Shown piece by piece: positions 1 to 7,114 of a DNA stretch of 64,000 nt (positions are counted from its first letter, which is position 1; the number at the start of each line of letters is the position of its first letter). This DNA is from Puniceibacterium sp. IMCC21224 (GTDB taxonomy: Bacteria; Pseudomonadota; Alphaproteobacteria; Rhodobacterales; Rhodobacteraceae). Made by a program: the position numbers and the translations under genes. The stretch spans positions 2,108,001-2,172,000 of the forward strand of contig NZ_LDPY01000001.1 of the NCBI RefSeq assembly GCF_001038505.1. Direction: 5' to 3'. A model generated the notes under the pieces. That model ran no database searches. It saw only the letters and a list, made by a program, of their open reading frames with translations, and was not told where the DNA came from.

Positions 1-494
1 TGTCGTAATTATCGATCAATAGCAGCATTGGGGCACAGCCGGTTGTTTACATTGCGCTCGCATCATATCGGGTCAGGTGTCGGCGCAAAAGGGGGGGTGA
101 ATCCTTGGACGCGCCTGCCAGCCTGCCCGGAATTGCAGAAGCATTGGCGCGACTTATTGCCGATCAGCGGGTCTGTGTAAACCGCGCCGGGCAAAGCCTG
201 GTCTCCGCGCGCTCAGATCGACTGAATTGGCGGCGGATGCGGTATTCAAAAGATGCGGGAGAATCCGTGTTGAATCGGCATGAGTGTGTTGTGGCAATAC
301 TGTTCCAGACGGCACGATATGGCGCAGTCTGGATGTTTCTTCATTTCCGGGACTGGTCTGGTGGATAGGTATAGCGGTATACCTGTGCAGGTGCGGGGTG
401 CGACGTCAACAGGCGCGGATCCCGGCGGTCGGTCAGAGGAATGAGGTCGGCCCGAAGTCGCGAGGCGCAGCGCAGTTAGTGAGAGGGCAAAGTC
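1..494. other. Upstream stretch with no confident gene
   Basis: I see no convincing gene in this interval. Short open frames exist (for example 105-368 on the plus strand), but none has a family signature, a clear ribosome site or consistent codon use. The last part (about 480-494) supplies the ribosome site gagagggcaaa for the gene that starts at 495. The interval could hold the promoter of that gene or the decayed end of a gene to the left of the window. Confidence 0.5.
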
Positions 495-2156
495 ATGGTC
501 AAAGGATATGTAACAGGTGCGCTCGCCGGTGCCGTTCTTTCGGTCGTCGGGGCTGGTGCCATATCGGTGGCAATTGGAGTGCCATCTTCAAACGATGCGA
601 TGGCAGCACCCTCTGAACTGAAAGAGCAGACCGCCAGCACGCTGCCCGAGACCAAGACCAATCCCGAAGTTGCGCCGACTTCCTCCGAAGCCCCGTCTGA
701 TGTGCCGCCCGTCCGGTATGAGGAGGCCGCGACCGAGGCGCCGCAATCACCAGCGCCGCCCGCAGCGGCCCGTCGCCCGGGCGACGAGAGCGAAGTGGCG
801 CAAACCGAACCCGCCCCTTTGCCGCAGGCCGGGAACAGCGATCAGGCGGTGACGAGTGACACCACACCGGGCAGCGCGCCGCAGGTTGCCCCGGCTGACA
901 GCATCGGGATCGCTCCCGACGTGTCGGATAGCGGTGCATCGGTCGCGGTGATCGCAGACACGCCTGTCAGCCCCAGTGTTCAGTCTCAGGCGCCCCGTGC
1001 TCCGACAGCCGAGCCAGAACCATCGATTGCGACCGAACCGGCGCAGCCACCGGCACCACAGGTTCCGACTGAGGATAGCGGATTGGTTGCTGCCGATGAA
1101 CCGCCCGAGGCTGCGCCTGAGATGCCGCCTGTTGTCGCCGATGCGGACGCGGAAGCTGTTGAGGCCGACAAACCGGACGAGATCGCGATGGTCGAACCAG
1201 CCCCGATTGCAGTTTCTGAGCCGCAAGCCGGGACCGAAGGTCAACCTGATGCTGGCACAGACCGGGTCGCCGTTGCCGAGCCAGATGCCGCCCCTGACGC
1301 GGAACCCGCCCCCGAGCCACCCAATGGCGAAGCCTCCGCGCCCGCTTTGAATCGGCCCGCGATCGGTAAACCGGCGGTGTCACTGGTTGACCGGGACCCG
1401 GCGGCGGCGACCGGGCGGTTACCGACCATCGGCGCGACAAATTTTGTTCCCGCGCCGGTTGCCGAGGACCCCGCCGCAGACGATGCATTGCCGCCCTTGC
1501 AGCGGTTTGCCGTTCCGGTTGAGGTGACGCCTGACCTACCGCTTATGGCTATCATTCTGCTTGATAACACGCAGGGGCCGCTTGGCCCCGATGCGCTGGA
1601 TGCGTTTCCCTTTGCCATCACATTTGCGGTTGATCCAGCCAGTCCCAACGCCGCCAGCCGCATGTCAGGGTACCGCGCCCAAGGGTTCGAAGTGATGGCG
1701 CTGGCCGCTATCCCTGAAGGTGCCATGCCCAGCGATGTCGAGGTGAGCCTTGCCGCTTCGGTCGCGGCGGTGCCCGAAGCGGTGGCGTTGCTCGAAAGCC
1801 CGCAAGGTGGCCTTCAGGCCACGCGCCGGGTGTCGGACCAGGCAGCGCAGTTCAGCGGGTCATCCGGGCGCGGGCTGGTGTTTCAACCCAATGGCCTGAA
1901 CACAGCGCAGGCGCTGGCCGCGCGCGACGGCGTCGCCGCAGGCAGCGTGTTCCGCGACTTTGACGGCGAAGGACAGGATCCGCGCACCATCCGCCGGTTC
2001 TTGGACGGAGCCGCGTTTCGGGCGCGTCAGGATGGGGCGGTGATTGTTATGGGGCGGCTTCGGCCCGACACCCTGTCGGCGCTGTTGCTCTGGGGGTTGC
2101 AGGATCGTGCTGCACAGGTGTCTCTGGTGCCGGTGTCGGCGGTTTTGACCCGCTGA
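495..2156 (+). CDS. Divergent polysaccharide deacetylase family protein (YibQ-like)
   Basis: The 553-residue protein begins with a hydrophobic segment (about residues 5-27, rich in Gly, Ala and Val) that should anchor it in the inner membrane or act as an uncleaved signal. Residues about 35-330 form a long low-complexity linker dominated by Pro, Ala, Glu and Asp. The C-terminal 210 residues, from about LPLMAIILLDN onward, read like the divergent polysaccharide deacetylase (YibQ, Pfam Polysacc_deac_2) fold. The family is envelope-linked and its enzymatic activity is not well established. The ATG at 495 has a purine-rich ribosome site and gives the membrane segment, so I prefer it. The very long Pro/Ala linker makes the protein roughly twice the size of a bare YibQ domain. 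It is followed 13 bases later by a convergent gene. Confidence 0.75.
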   Translation: MVKGYVTGALAGAVLSVVGAGAISVAIGVPSSNDAMAAPSELKEQTASTLPETKTNPEVAPTSSEAPSDVPPVRYEEAATEAPQSPAPPAAARRPGDESEVAQTEPAPLPQAGNSDQAVTSDTTPGSAPQVAPADSIGIAPDVSDSGASVAVIADTPVSPSVQSQAPRAPTAEPEPSIATEPAQPPAPQVPTEDSGLVAADEPPEAAPEMPPVVADADAEAVEADKPDEIAMVEPAPIAVSEPQAGTEGQPDAGTDRVAVAEPDAAPDAEPAPEPPNGEASAPALNRPAIGKPAVSLVDRDPAAATGRLPTIGATNFVPAPVAEDPAADDALPPLQRFAVPVEVTPDLPLMAIILLDNTQGPLGPDALDAFPFAITFAVDPASPNAASRMSGYRAQGFEVMALAAIPEGAMPSDVEVSLAASVAAVPEAVALLESPQGGLQATRRVSDQAAQFSGSSGRGLVFQPNGLNTAQALAARDGVAAGSVFRDFDGEGQDPRTIRRFLDGAAFRARQDGAVIVMGRLRPDTLSALLLWGLQDRAAQVSLVPVSAVLTR

Positions 2157-2169
2157 CAACCAAGCTGGG

Positions 2170-2862
2170 TCAGCGTCGGGCCCAACCATCCAGCGTGGTT
2201 TCCAGATCACCATATCCAGTGTAGCGGCGTTCAAACGCCAGGCCAAGGCGCTCTGCATAGCTGCGCGCTCGCTCGGTCAGTGCGGGATCGTTGGTTTGCG
2301 CCTGATAGACCAGGGTTTGATAATTGCCGAAATACATATCACGCAGATCCGGGTGCCGATCGAGTCCAAGCGGCTTCCAGACAAAAGCATCAAATTGTCG
2401 GACCAAAAAATCGGTGAGATAAAACGCGGTGATCTCATCGCGGTCGGCAAAGGTGCTGTTGCCCTCGAAAAAGCTGTAACAATGTGGACCGGCGACCAGT
2501 TCGACGCCCAGTTCCGCGCAGGCTGCCTGCAATAGCCCACCGGTGCCGCAATCTGCATAAACCACGTGCACCGATTCGTAGGCGTCCCGATGCCGCGCCA
2601 CAGCGGCGCGTACAGCGTCGGTGATCTTATCCGGGTGGTTGTGCAGAATTGCGGGCAGGCAGGTCAGGTCCATGTGGTCCCAACCGTTGCGATCCCTGAC
2701 GTCGATGATTTCGCGTGCGAGCGCACCACACGCAACGAGCAGAATGCGCCCGGTGCGTTGCGGTGCTAGCCCCACATCAGTCAGCTCGCCGTCAGTCGGT
2801 TTCGCGCTTTCGGAGGTACCAAAACCTTCACGAGTAGCTGTGTTTTCAAGGATGGCTGTCAT
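2170..2862 (-). CDS. DUF1638 domain-containing protein
   Basis: The 230-residue protein matches my recollection of the DUF1638 family, with the segments VACGALAREI near the start, VYADCGTGG in the middle and GPHCYSFFEG after it. Three conserved-looking Cys residues sit in these segments and could bind a metal; that is inference. The function of the family is unknown, but members commonly lie beside corrinoid methyltransferase genes, which fits the corrinoid protein encoded upstream here. I chose the ATG at 2862 (MTAILEN) over the one four codons upstream. The start overlaps the end of the small membrane protein gene by 17 bases, so the two are probably translated together. Confidence 0.75.
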   Translation of the reverse strand: MTAILENTATREGFGTSESAKPTDGELTDVGLAPQRTGRILLVACGALAREIIDVRDRNGWDHMDLTCLPAILHNHPDKITDAVRAAVARHRDAYESVHVVYADCGTGGLLQAACAELGVELVAGPHCYSFFEGNSTFADRDEITAFYLTDFLVRQFDAFVWKPLGLDRHPDLRDMYFGNYQTLVYQAQTNDPALTERARSYAERLGLAFERRYTGYGDLETTLDGWARR

Positions 2863-3019
2863 CAAAGGGAACACGACCCAGCGCCCATCGCCCTATCAGG
2901 CCGATTGCCATTGCAACCGGCAAAACAGTCAGCACCCCCCAAGCATTGAGCGCCCAGACGGTCAGCCCGCCGGCTCCGATGACACCCAGAATCATGAGGG
3001 CAAATGACGTAACTGGCAT
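2846..3019 (-). CDS. Small membrane protein of the corrinoid gene set
   Basis: This 57-residue protein is mostly hydrophobic. It has two candidate membrane spans, about residues 5-23 (SFALMILGVIGAGGLTVWAL) and 28-46 (GVLTVLPVAMAIGLIGRWAL), and a short polar tail. The ATG at 3019 is preceded by a strong AAGGGAG ribosome site, which is why the longer upstream reading is rejected. It lies between the corrinoid protein gene and the DUF1638 gene on the same strand and overlaps the latter by 17 bases. I do not recognise a family and can only say that it belongs to this set by position. Confidence 0.6.
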   Translation of the reverse strand: MPVTSFALMILGVIGAGGLTVWALNAWGVLTVLPVAMAIGLIGRWALGRVPFDDSHP

Positions 3020-3121
3020 GCGAATCTCCCTTCTTTGCATCATATGGTATTCACCACGGAAAACAAAAGGCACAGACGCATATCCAGCCACCAAAAGGCA
3101 GGAATTCGCCTGCCGCGCGCG

Positions 3122-3817
3122 TCAGGCCACCTGATTATGCTTGCGGTTGACGAATTCTTTGGCCGTTTCGACCGCAACAGCAGCATCCCGGCAATACGCA
3201 TCCGCGCCGATTGCCTTGCCGAATTCCTCGTTCAGGGGCGCACCACCGACCAGAACGATGTAATTGTCGCGGATTCCACGCTCGATCATCGTGTCGATCA
3301 CCACCTTCATATATGGCATGGTAGTGGTCAGCAGGGCTGACATTCCGACGATATCGGCGCCTTCGGTCTCGGCAGTGTCAAGGTAGGCGTCGACCGGGTT
3401 GTTGATGCCCAGATCTACGACTTCGAAACCCGCACCTTCCATCATCATGCCGACAAGGTTTTTGCCGATATCGTGGATATCGCCCTTGACCGTGCCGATC
3501 ACCATCTTGCCGACGCGGGGCGCGCCGGTTTCGGCCAGCAGCGGCTTGAGGATAAACATTCCGCCCTTCATCGCATTGGCGGCCAGCAGCACTTCGGGGA
3601 CAAAAAGGATGCCATCGCGGAAATCCTTGCCGACGATGGTCATGCCGCCCACCAGCGCCTCGGTCAGAATCCCGTAAGGCGTCCAACCGCGGCTGAGAAG
3701 GATGTTCACGCCTTCTTCGATCTCTTCCTTGAGACCGTCATACAGATCGTCAAACATCTGCTGGACCAGCTCGTCGTCATCAAGTTCGGACAGGATGATT
3801 TCGTCGTCGTCAGACAT
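3122..3817 (-). CDS. Methyltransferase cognate corrinoid protein (MttC/MtbC-like)
   Basis: The 231-residue protein has the two-part layout of corrinoid carriers for one-carbon methyltransferases: a helical cap domain (about residues 15-100) and a B12-binding Rossmann domain. The cobalamin-ligand motif DIHDIGK is at residues 113-119, with His115 as the expected lower axial ligand, followed by GMSALLTTTM and VGGAP, typical of this family. It would carry a methyl group on cobalt between an MttB-type methyltransferase and a folate-linked acceptor. The ATG at 3817 (MSDDDE) follows AAGGAAAAC; the in-frame extension upstream lacks family similarity. A MttB homologue (43746-45284) and a RACo-like activator (7115-9154) elsewhere in the window could be its partners. 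Confidence 0.88.
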   Translation of the reverse strand: MSDDDEIILSELDDDELVQQMFDDLYDGLKEEIEEGVNILLSRGWTPYGILTEALVGGMTIVGKDFRDGILFVPEVLLAANAMKGGMFILKPLLAETGAPRVGKMVIGTVKGDIHDIGKNLVGMMMEGAGFEVVDLGINNPVDAYLDTAETEGADIVGMSALLTTTMPYMKVVIDTMIERGIRDNYIVLVGGAPLNEEFGKAIGADAYCRDAAVAVETAKEFVNRKHNQVA

Positions 3818-4136
3818 TGTGTTTTCCTTTGTGCAGGCACCGCGGGCGGTCTTTGCAGGTGTTTGATCCCGTGTAATCGTTCTTTTGTCCAAGTTTCAAT
3901 TGGCCGATTGCGACATTCACGGCCCGTTCCCCGACTTAGTCGCGACTTTACGCGGGTTTGTGGTGAATATGCATATCTTTCCGCCAGCTATGTTCAGTAT
4001 CCGTTCTGGATTGAGATGCTGCGCGGGTCACGAACTGCGTGCTGTCGGGACAGCTGGGAATGGTTGATTGCGCCAGGTGCGTATTTAGAAAGAGAAGAAG
4101 CTGGGGGCGCTTCGTCTTCGCGCACGGCGCGACGGT
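3818..4136. other. Intergenic region between two leftward operons
   Basis: No gene is visible in these 319 bases. The right part follows the ornithine cyclodeaminase stop and the left part should hold the promoter of the corrinoid protein operon. I could not assign convincing -10 and -35 elements or a T-tailed hairpin. Confidence 0.4.
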
Positions 4137-5192
4137 TCAGGTATTTTGTTTTGGGGTTGCCCGCTGAAGCATCCCGAACAGGTCGCGGGGGTCGTCCGGA
4201 TCCGCCAAAAGGTCGAGCGGATGGAAGAAGGGCGTGCCTTTGATCTGTGCGCGGATGTAGCGCAGGGCGCTGAAATCCTCGATCGCGAATCCGACACTGT
4301 CGAAAAGTGTGATCTGGCGCGCATCCCGCCGCCCCTGGGCCTGACCGGCGATAACATGCCAGAGTTCGGTCACCGGATAGTCAGCAGGCAATTGCTGGAT
4401 CTCGCCTTCGATCCGGGTTTGTTCGGTGTATTCCACAAAGATAGCCGCGCGGTGCAGAATCGCCGGGGCGAGTTCTGTTTTGCCGGGGCAGTCACCGCCG
4501 ATGGCGTTGATGTGAACGCCTGCACCGACCATGTTGTCGGTCAGGATGGTGGCGTATTGTTTGTCAGCGGTGCAGGTGGTCAGGATCTGCGCGCCCTCGA
4601 TGGCGTGTTCCGGGCTGGTGCAGGTGGTGACTGACAGGCCAGAGGCTGCGAGGTTGCGGGCGCATTTGGCTGTGGCAGCAGCGTCGGTGTCGTAGAGGCG
4701 GACATTGGTGATGCCGCAAATCGCCTGCATGGCGACGCTCTGAAACTCCGACTGTGCGCCGTTGCCGATCATCGCCATGGTGGTGGCGCCCTTGGGAGCC
4801 AGATATTTTGCGGCCACGGCGGACATGGCGGCGGTGCGAAGTGCGGTCAGCAGGGTCATTTCGGACAGTAGCACCGGGTAGCCGTTGGCGACATTTGCCA
4901 GCAGGCCAAAGGCTGTCACGGTCTGCAACCCGTCTACCGTGTTGGCGGGATGGCCGTTAACGTATTTGAAGCCGTAGACTTCACCATCCGAGGTCGGCAT
5001 CAGTTCGATCACGCCGTTCGCGGAATGCGAGGCCACGCGCGGCGTTTTGTCAAACAACTCCCAGCGGCGGAAATCCTCTTCGATATTGGCGGCGATGCCG
5101 CGCAGCATTTCGGGCAGGCCGATGTGATGGATCAGCTGCATCATGTGATCGACAGAGACAAATGGCACGAGGGCCTTGGCAGAGGGTTGCAT
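4137..5192 (-). CDS. ocd: Ornithine cyclodeaminase
   Basis: The 351-residue protein reads as ornithine cyclodeaminase of the OCD/mu-crystallin family, which converts L-ornithine to L-proline and ammonia using bound NAD. Recognisable parts are GFKYVNGHPANT, the segment LLTALRTAAMSAVAAKYLA, the dinucleotide-binding MAMIGNGAQSEF and the GGDCPGKTEL segment with the catalytic Asp region. The length is normal for the family. The ATG at 5192 follows AAGGAATCC at good spacing; a TTG five codons upstream is less likely. It sits 11 bases downstream of arginase, so arginase-made ornithine would be channelled to proline. The pair is typical of arginine catabolism in roseobacters. Confidence 0.9.
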   Translation of the reverse strand: MQPSAKALVPFVSVDHMMQLIHHIGLPEMLRGIAANIEEDFRRWELFDKTPRVASHSANGVIELMPTSDGEVYGFKYVNGHPANTVDGLQTVTAFGLLANVANGYPVLLSEMTLLTALRTAAMSAVAAKYLAPKGATTMAMIGNGAQSEFQSVAMQAICGITNVRLYDTDAAATAKCARNLAASGLSVTTCTSPEHAIEGAQILTTCTADKQYATILTDNMVGAGVHINAIGGDCPGKTELAPAILHRAAIFVEYTEQTRIEGEIQQLPADYPVTELWHVIAGQAQGRRDARQITLFDSVGFAIEDFSALRYIRAQIKGTPFFHPLDLLADPDDPRDLFGMLQRATPKQNT

Positions 5193-5203
5193 CTGGGATT
5201 CCT

Positions 5204-6127
5204 TCAAAGTGAACGCGGCGTGGGGCGGTCAAAAACGCGACGGCCGAGGGACGAAGCGGCCAGGTCAACCATCAGATGCGCGGTGCGACCGCGATCATCC
5301 AGCATCGGGTTCAGCTCAACCAAATCGAGCGAGGTCATCAGCCCGGAATCGTGCAGCATTTCCATCACCAAATGCGCCTCACGCACGGTGGCACCGCCGG
5401 GCACAGTCGTGCCGACGGCGGGCGCGACGGATGGGTCGAGGAAATCAACATCGAGCGAGACGTGCAGCATGCCGTTCACAGCGGCAACGTCACTCAGAAA
5501 CGCGGAGAGCGGTTTGGCGATACCGTTTTCGTCGATGTCGCGCATGTCATGGCGGCGGATTTGGCTTTGCGTCAGCATGGCGCGCTCGGGCCCGTCGACG
5601 GATCGCAGGCCGATGATGCAGACGTTTTCCTCGGGGATAGGGTGTGGCACTAGCGGGAAGTCGTCAAACCCACTGCGGCCGGTCAGATAGGCCAGCGGGG
5701 TGCCATGCAGATTGCCGGAATCCGTGGTCTCGGTGGTGTGAAAATCCGAATGAGCATCGAGCCAGAGTACAAATTGCGGGCGACCCAGGGTGTTCGCATG
5801 GGCGGCGACGCCATGAACGCTGCCCAGCGACAGGGCGTGATCACCTCCAAGAAAGATTGGCAGCCCCTCGGTCATCATAGCCTCAGCCGCGCGGCTGAGC
5901 GCGCTGGTCCAGCCGACAGTCTCGGGAAGGCGATGCAGACCGGGGCGCGAGGTCAGGGAATTGGTGTCGGGGACCACATTGCCGGTATCGATGACCCGGT
6001 GTCCCAGATCTTCGAGCACACCACCGAGTCGCGCGGTGCGATAGGCGTCGGGGCCCATCAGGCAGCCAAGGCGGGTCTTGCCGCTGTCCACAGGCGCACC
6101 GATCAGCAGAATGTTGTGTTGCGTCAT
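5204..6127 (-). CDS. rocF: Arginase
   Basis: The 307-residue protein is an arginase of the ureohydrolase family, hydrolysing arginine to ornithine and urea. The binuclear manganese ligands are visible: GGDHAL, DAHSDFH and DVDFLDP. The N-terminus NILLIGAPVDSG and the length fit arginases rather than agmatinases, and the neighbouring ornithine cyclodeaminase supports that choice. The ATG at 6127 follows AGGACCC; the long upstream in-frame extension crosses the divergent promoter and was rejected. The gene is transcribed away from an Lrp/AsnC regulator that starts at 6251, which probably controls it. A second ureohydrolase, agmatinase-like, survives only as a fragment at 11359-11592. Confidence 0.92.
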   Translation of the reverse strand: MTQHNILLIGAPVDSGKTRLGCLMGPDAYRTARLGGVLEDLGHRVIDTGNVVPDTNSLTSRPGLHRLPETVGWTSALSRAAEAMMTEGLPIFLGGDHALSLGSVHGVAAHANTLGRPQFVLWLDAHSDFHTTETTDSGNLHGTPLAYLTGRSGFDDFPLVPHPIPEENVCIIGLRSVDGPERAMLTQSQIRRHDMRDIDENGIAKPLSAFLSDVAAVNGMLHVSLDVDFLDPSVAPAVGTTVPGGATVREAHLVMEMLHDSGLMTSLDLVELNPMLDDRGRTAHLMVDLAASSLGRRVFDRPTPRSL

Positions 6128-6250
6128 GGTTCGGGTCCTTTGATTCACAAGAGGTTGCAGGCATGTAAGTGGCGGTTTGTGATGGCGTAAAGGCTGCATT
6201 TCGCGCATTCTGGCTGGTAACTGTACGAAACGGATGCACTGATTGGCATA
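6128..6250. promoter_or_regulatory. Divergent promoter region, arginase / Lrp-type regulator
   Basis: These 123 bases separate the divergent starts of arginase (6127) and the Lrp/AsnC regulator (6251), so both promoters and the regulator's operator should lie here. Lrp sites are degenerate and I could not define one by eye. Confidence 0.5.
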
Positions 6251-6682
6251 ATGGACAATACAGATCACAAGTTGATTTCTGCGCTCAGGCATGACGCCCG
6301 GGCCTCACTGTCGGATCTGGCCGGGTTGCTGGGGTTGTCGCGCGCCACCATACGCGCTCGGATCGACAAATTGCGGGCGTCGGGTGACATCCTCGGCTTT
6401 ACTGTTGTGCTGCGCGATGATGCGGTGCGGGACCCGGTGCGCGGATTGATGATGATCGGGATCGATGGGCGCGGCACCGATCGCATCCTGCGACAACTGA
6501 GCGGTTTTCCCGAAGTGCGCGGCCTGTATGCCACCAATGGCCGCTGGGATGTCATTGCGGAACTAGGGGCCCCGACGCTTGAAGCGCTGGATGAGGTGCT
6601 GAGCCGGATCCGCCGATTGGATGGCATTGCGACCAGCGAAACATCTTTGTTGTTGTCGACGCGCAAGTCGTCGCGGTCGTGA
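6251..6682 (+). CDS. Lrp/AsnC family transcriptional regulator
   Basis: The 143-residue protein has the family layout: an N-terminal winged helix-turn-helix (about residues 1-50, with DHKLISALRHDARASLSDLA and LSRATIRARIDKL) and a C-terminal ligand-sensing RAM domain (about 62-140, with VRGLYATNGRWDVIAEL). Members bind amino acids and switch genes for their catabolism. It is divergent from arginase and ornithine cyclodeaminase, so arginine or ornithine is the likely signal; that is inference from position. The ATG at 6251 gives the standard N-terminus DNTDHKLI of this family. Downstream lies a decayed IS fragment. Confidence 0.9.
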   Translation: MDNTDHKLISALRHDARASLSDLAGLLGLSRATIRARIDKLRASGDILGFTVVLRDDAVRDPVRGLMMIGIDGRGTDRILRQLSGFPEVRGLYATNGRWDVIAELGAPTLEALDEVLSRIRRLDGIATSETSLLLSTRKSSRS

Positions 6683-6704
6683 CCTGCTTTAATCGACGTT
6701 TCAG

Positions 6705-7094
6705 TCGCGTTACACAGCGCCATGGCGTTGTTACACAACTCTGATCGTGAATGATTCATAACGTGAATCCATGCGGTTAGCTCTGCCACAGGAGCAAGCG
6801 ATCACCCGCCCGCTGCCACACCGCCATCATCGACCGGCAGGCCACTGCGATCATCCCGGTCCGCAAGAACGGGAGGCCCTGGAAGGAAGACGCCCGGTCG
6901 CGGTCGCTCGCAACGATACCCTGCTCGCCACCCGGCACTACGGCAGGGCACTCTGGAAGCGCTGGACCAAAAGGGGAAATCGCGCCTCAACTATGAGTAA
7001 CGCAACAACGCCGTTCGCTACCCGGTTTCCGTCTGCGTCCAGCGGCGGGGTGCCCGTTCGGGCTTGGGTTGTGTTGTCACTGTGCGTATCCTGA
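6705..7094 (+). pseudogene. Decayed IS5-type insertion sequence, transposase C-terminal relic
   Basis: The segment about 6700-6795 is related to a second copy at about 42440-42575: both carry GTTGTT, ACTCTG, GATTCAT, GTGAATCCAT and CGGTTAG in the same order, as expected for the left end of one IS. Directly after it, about 6838-6965 encodes pieces like the C-terminus of IS5-family transposases: AIIPVRKNGRPWKED in one frame, then RNDTLLATRHYGRALWKRWT in another. The frame change near 6890 and the missing N-terminal and central parts show an internally deleted, frameshifted relic. It lies between the regulator and a convergent corrinoid-activator gene and has no coding capacity of its own. Confidence 0.65.
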
Positions 7095-7114
7095 CTTTTT
7101 GGTACTGATGAAGA

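Noticed and set aside
105..368. 87-codon frame near the left edge
   Set aside because: It lacks a ribosome site, an ATG and family similarity, so it is not reported as a gene.
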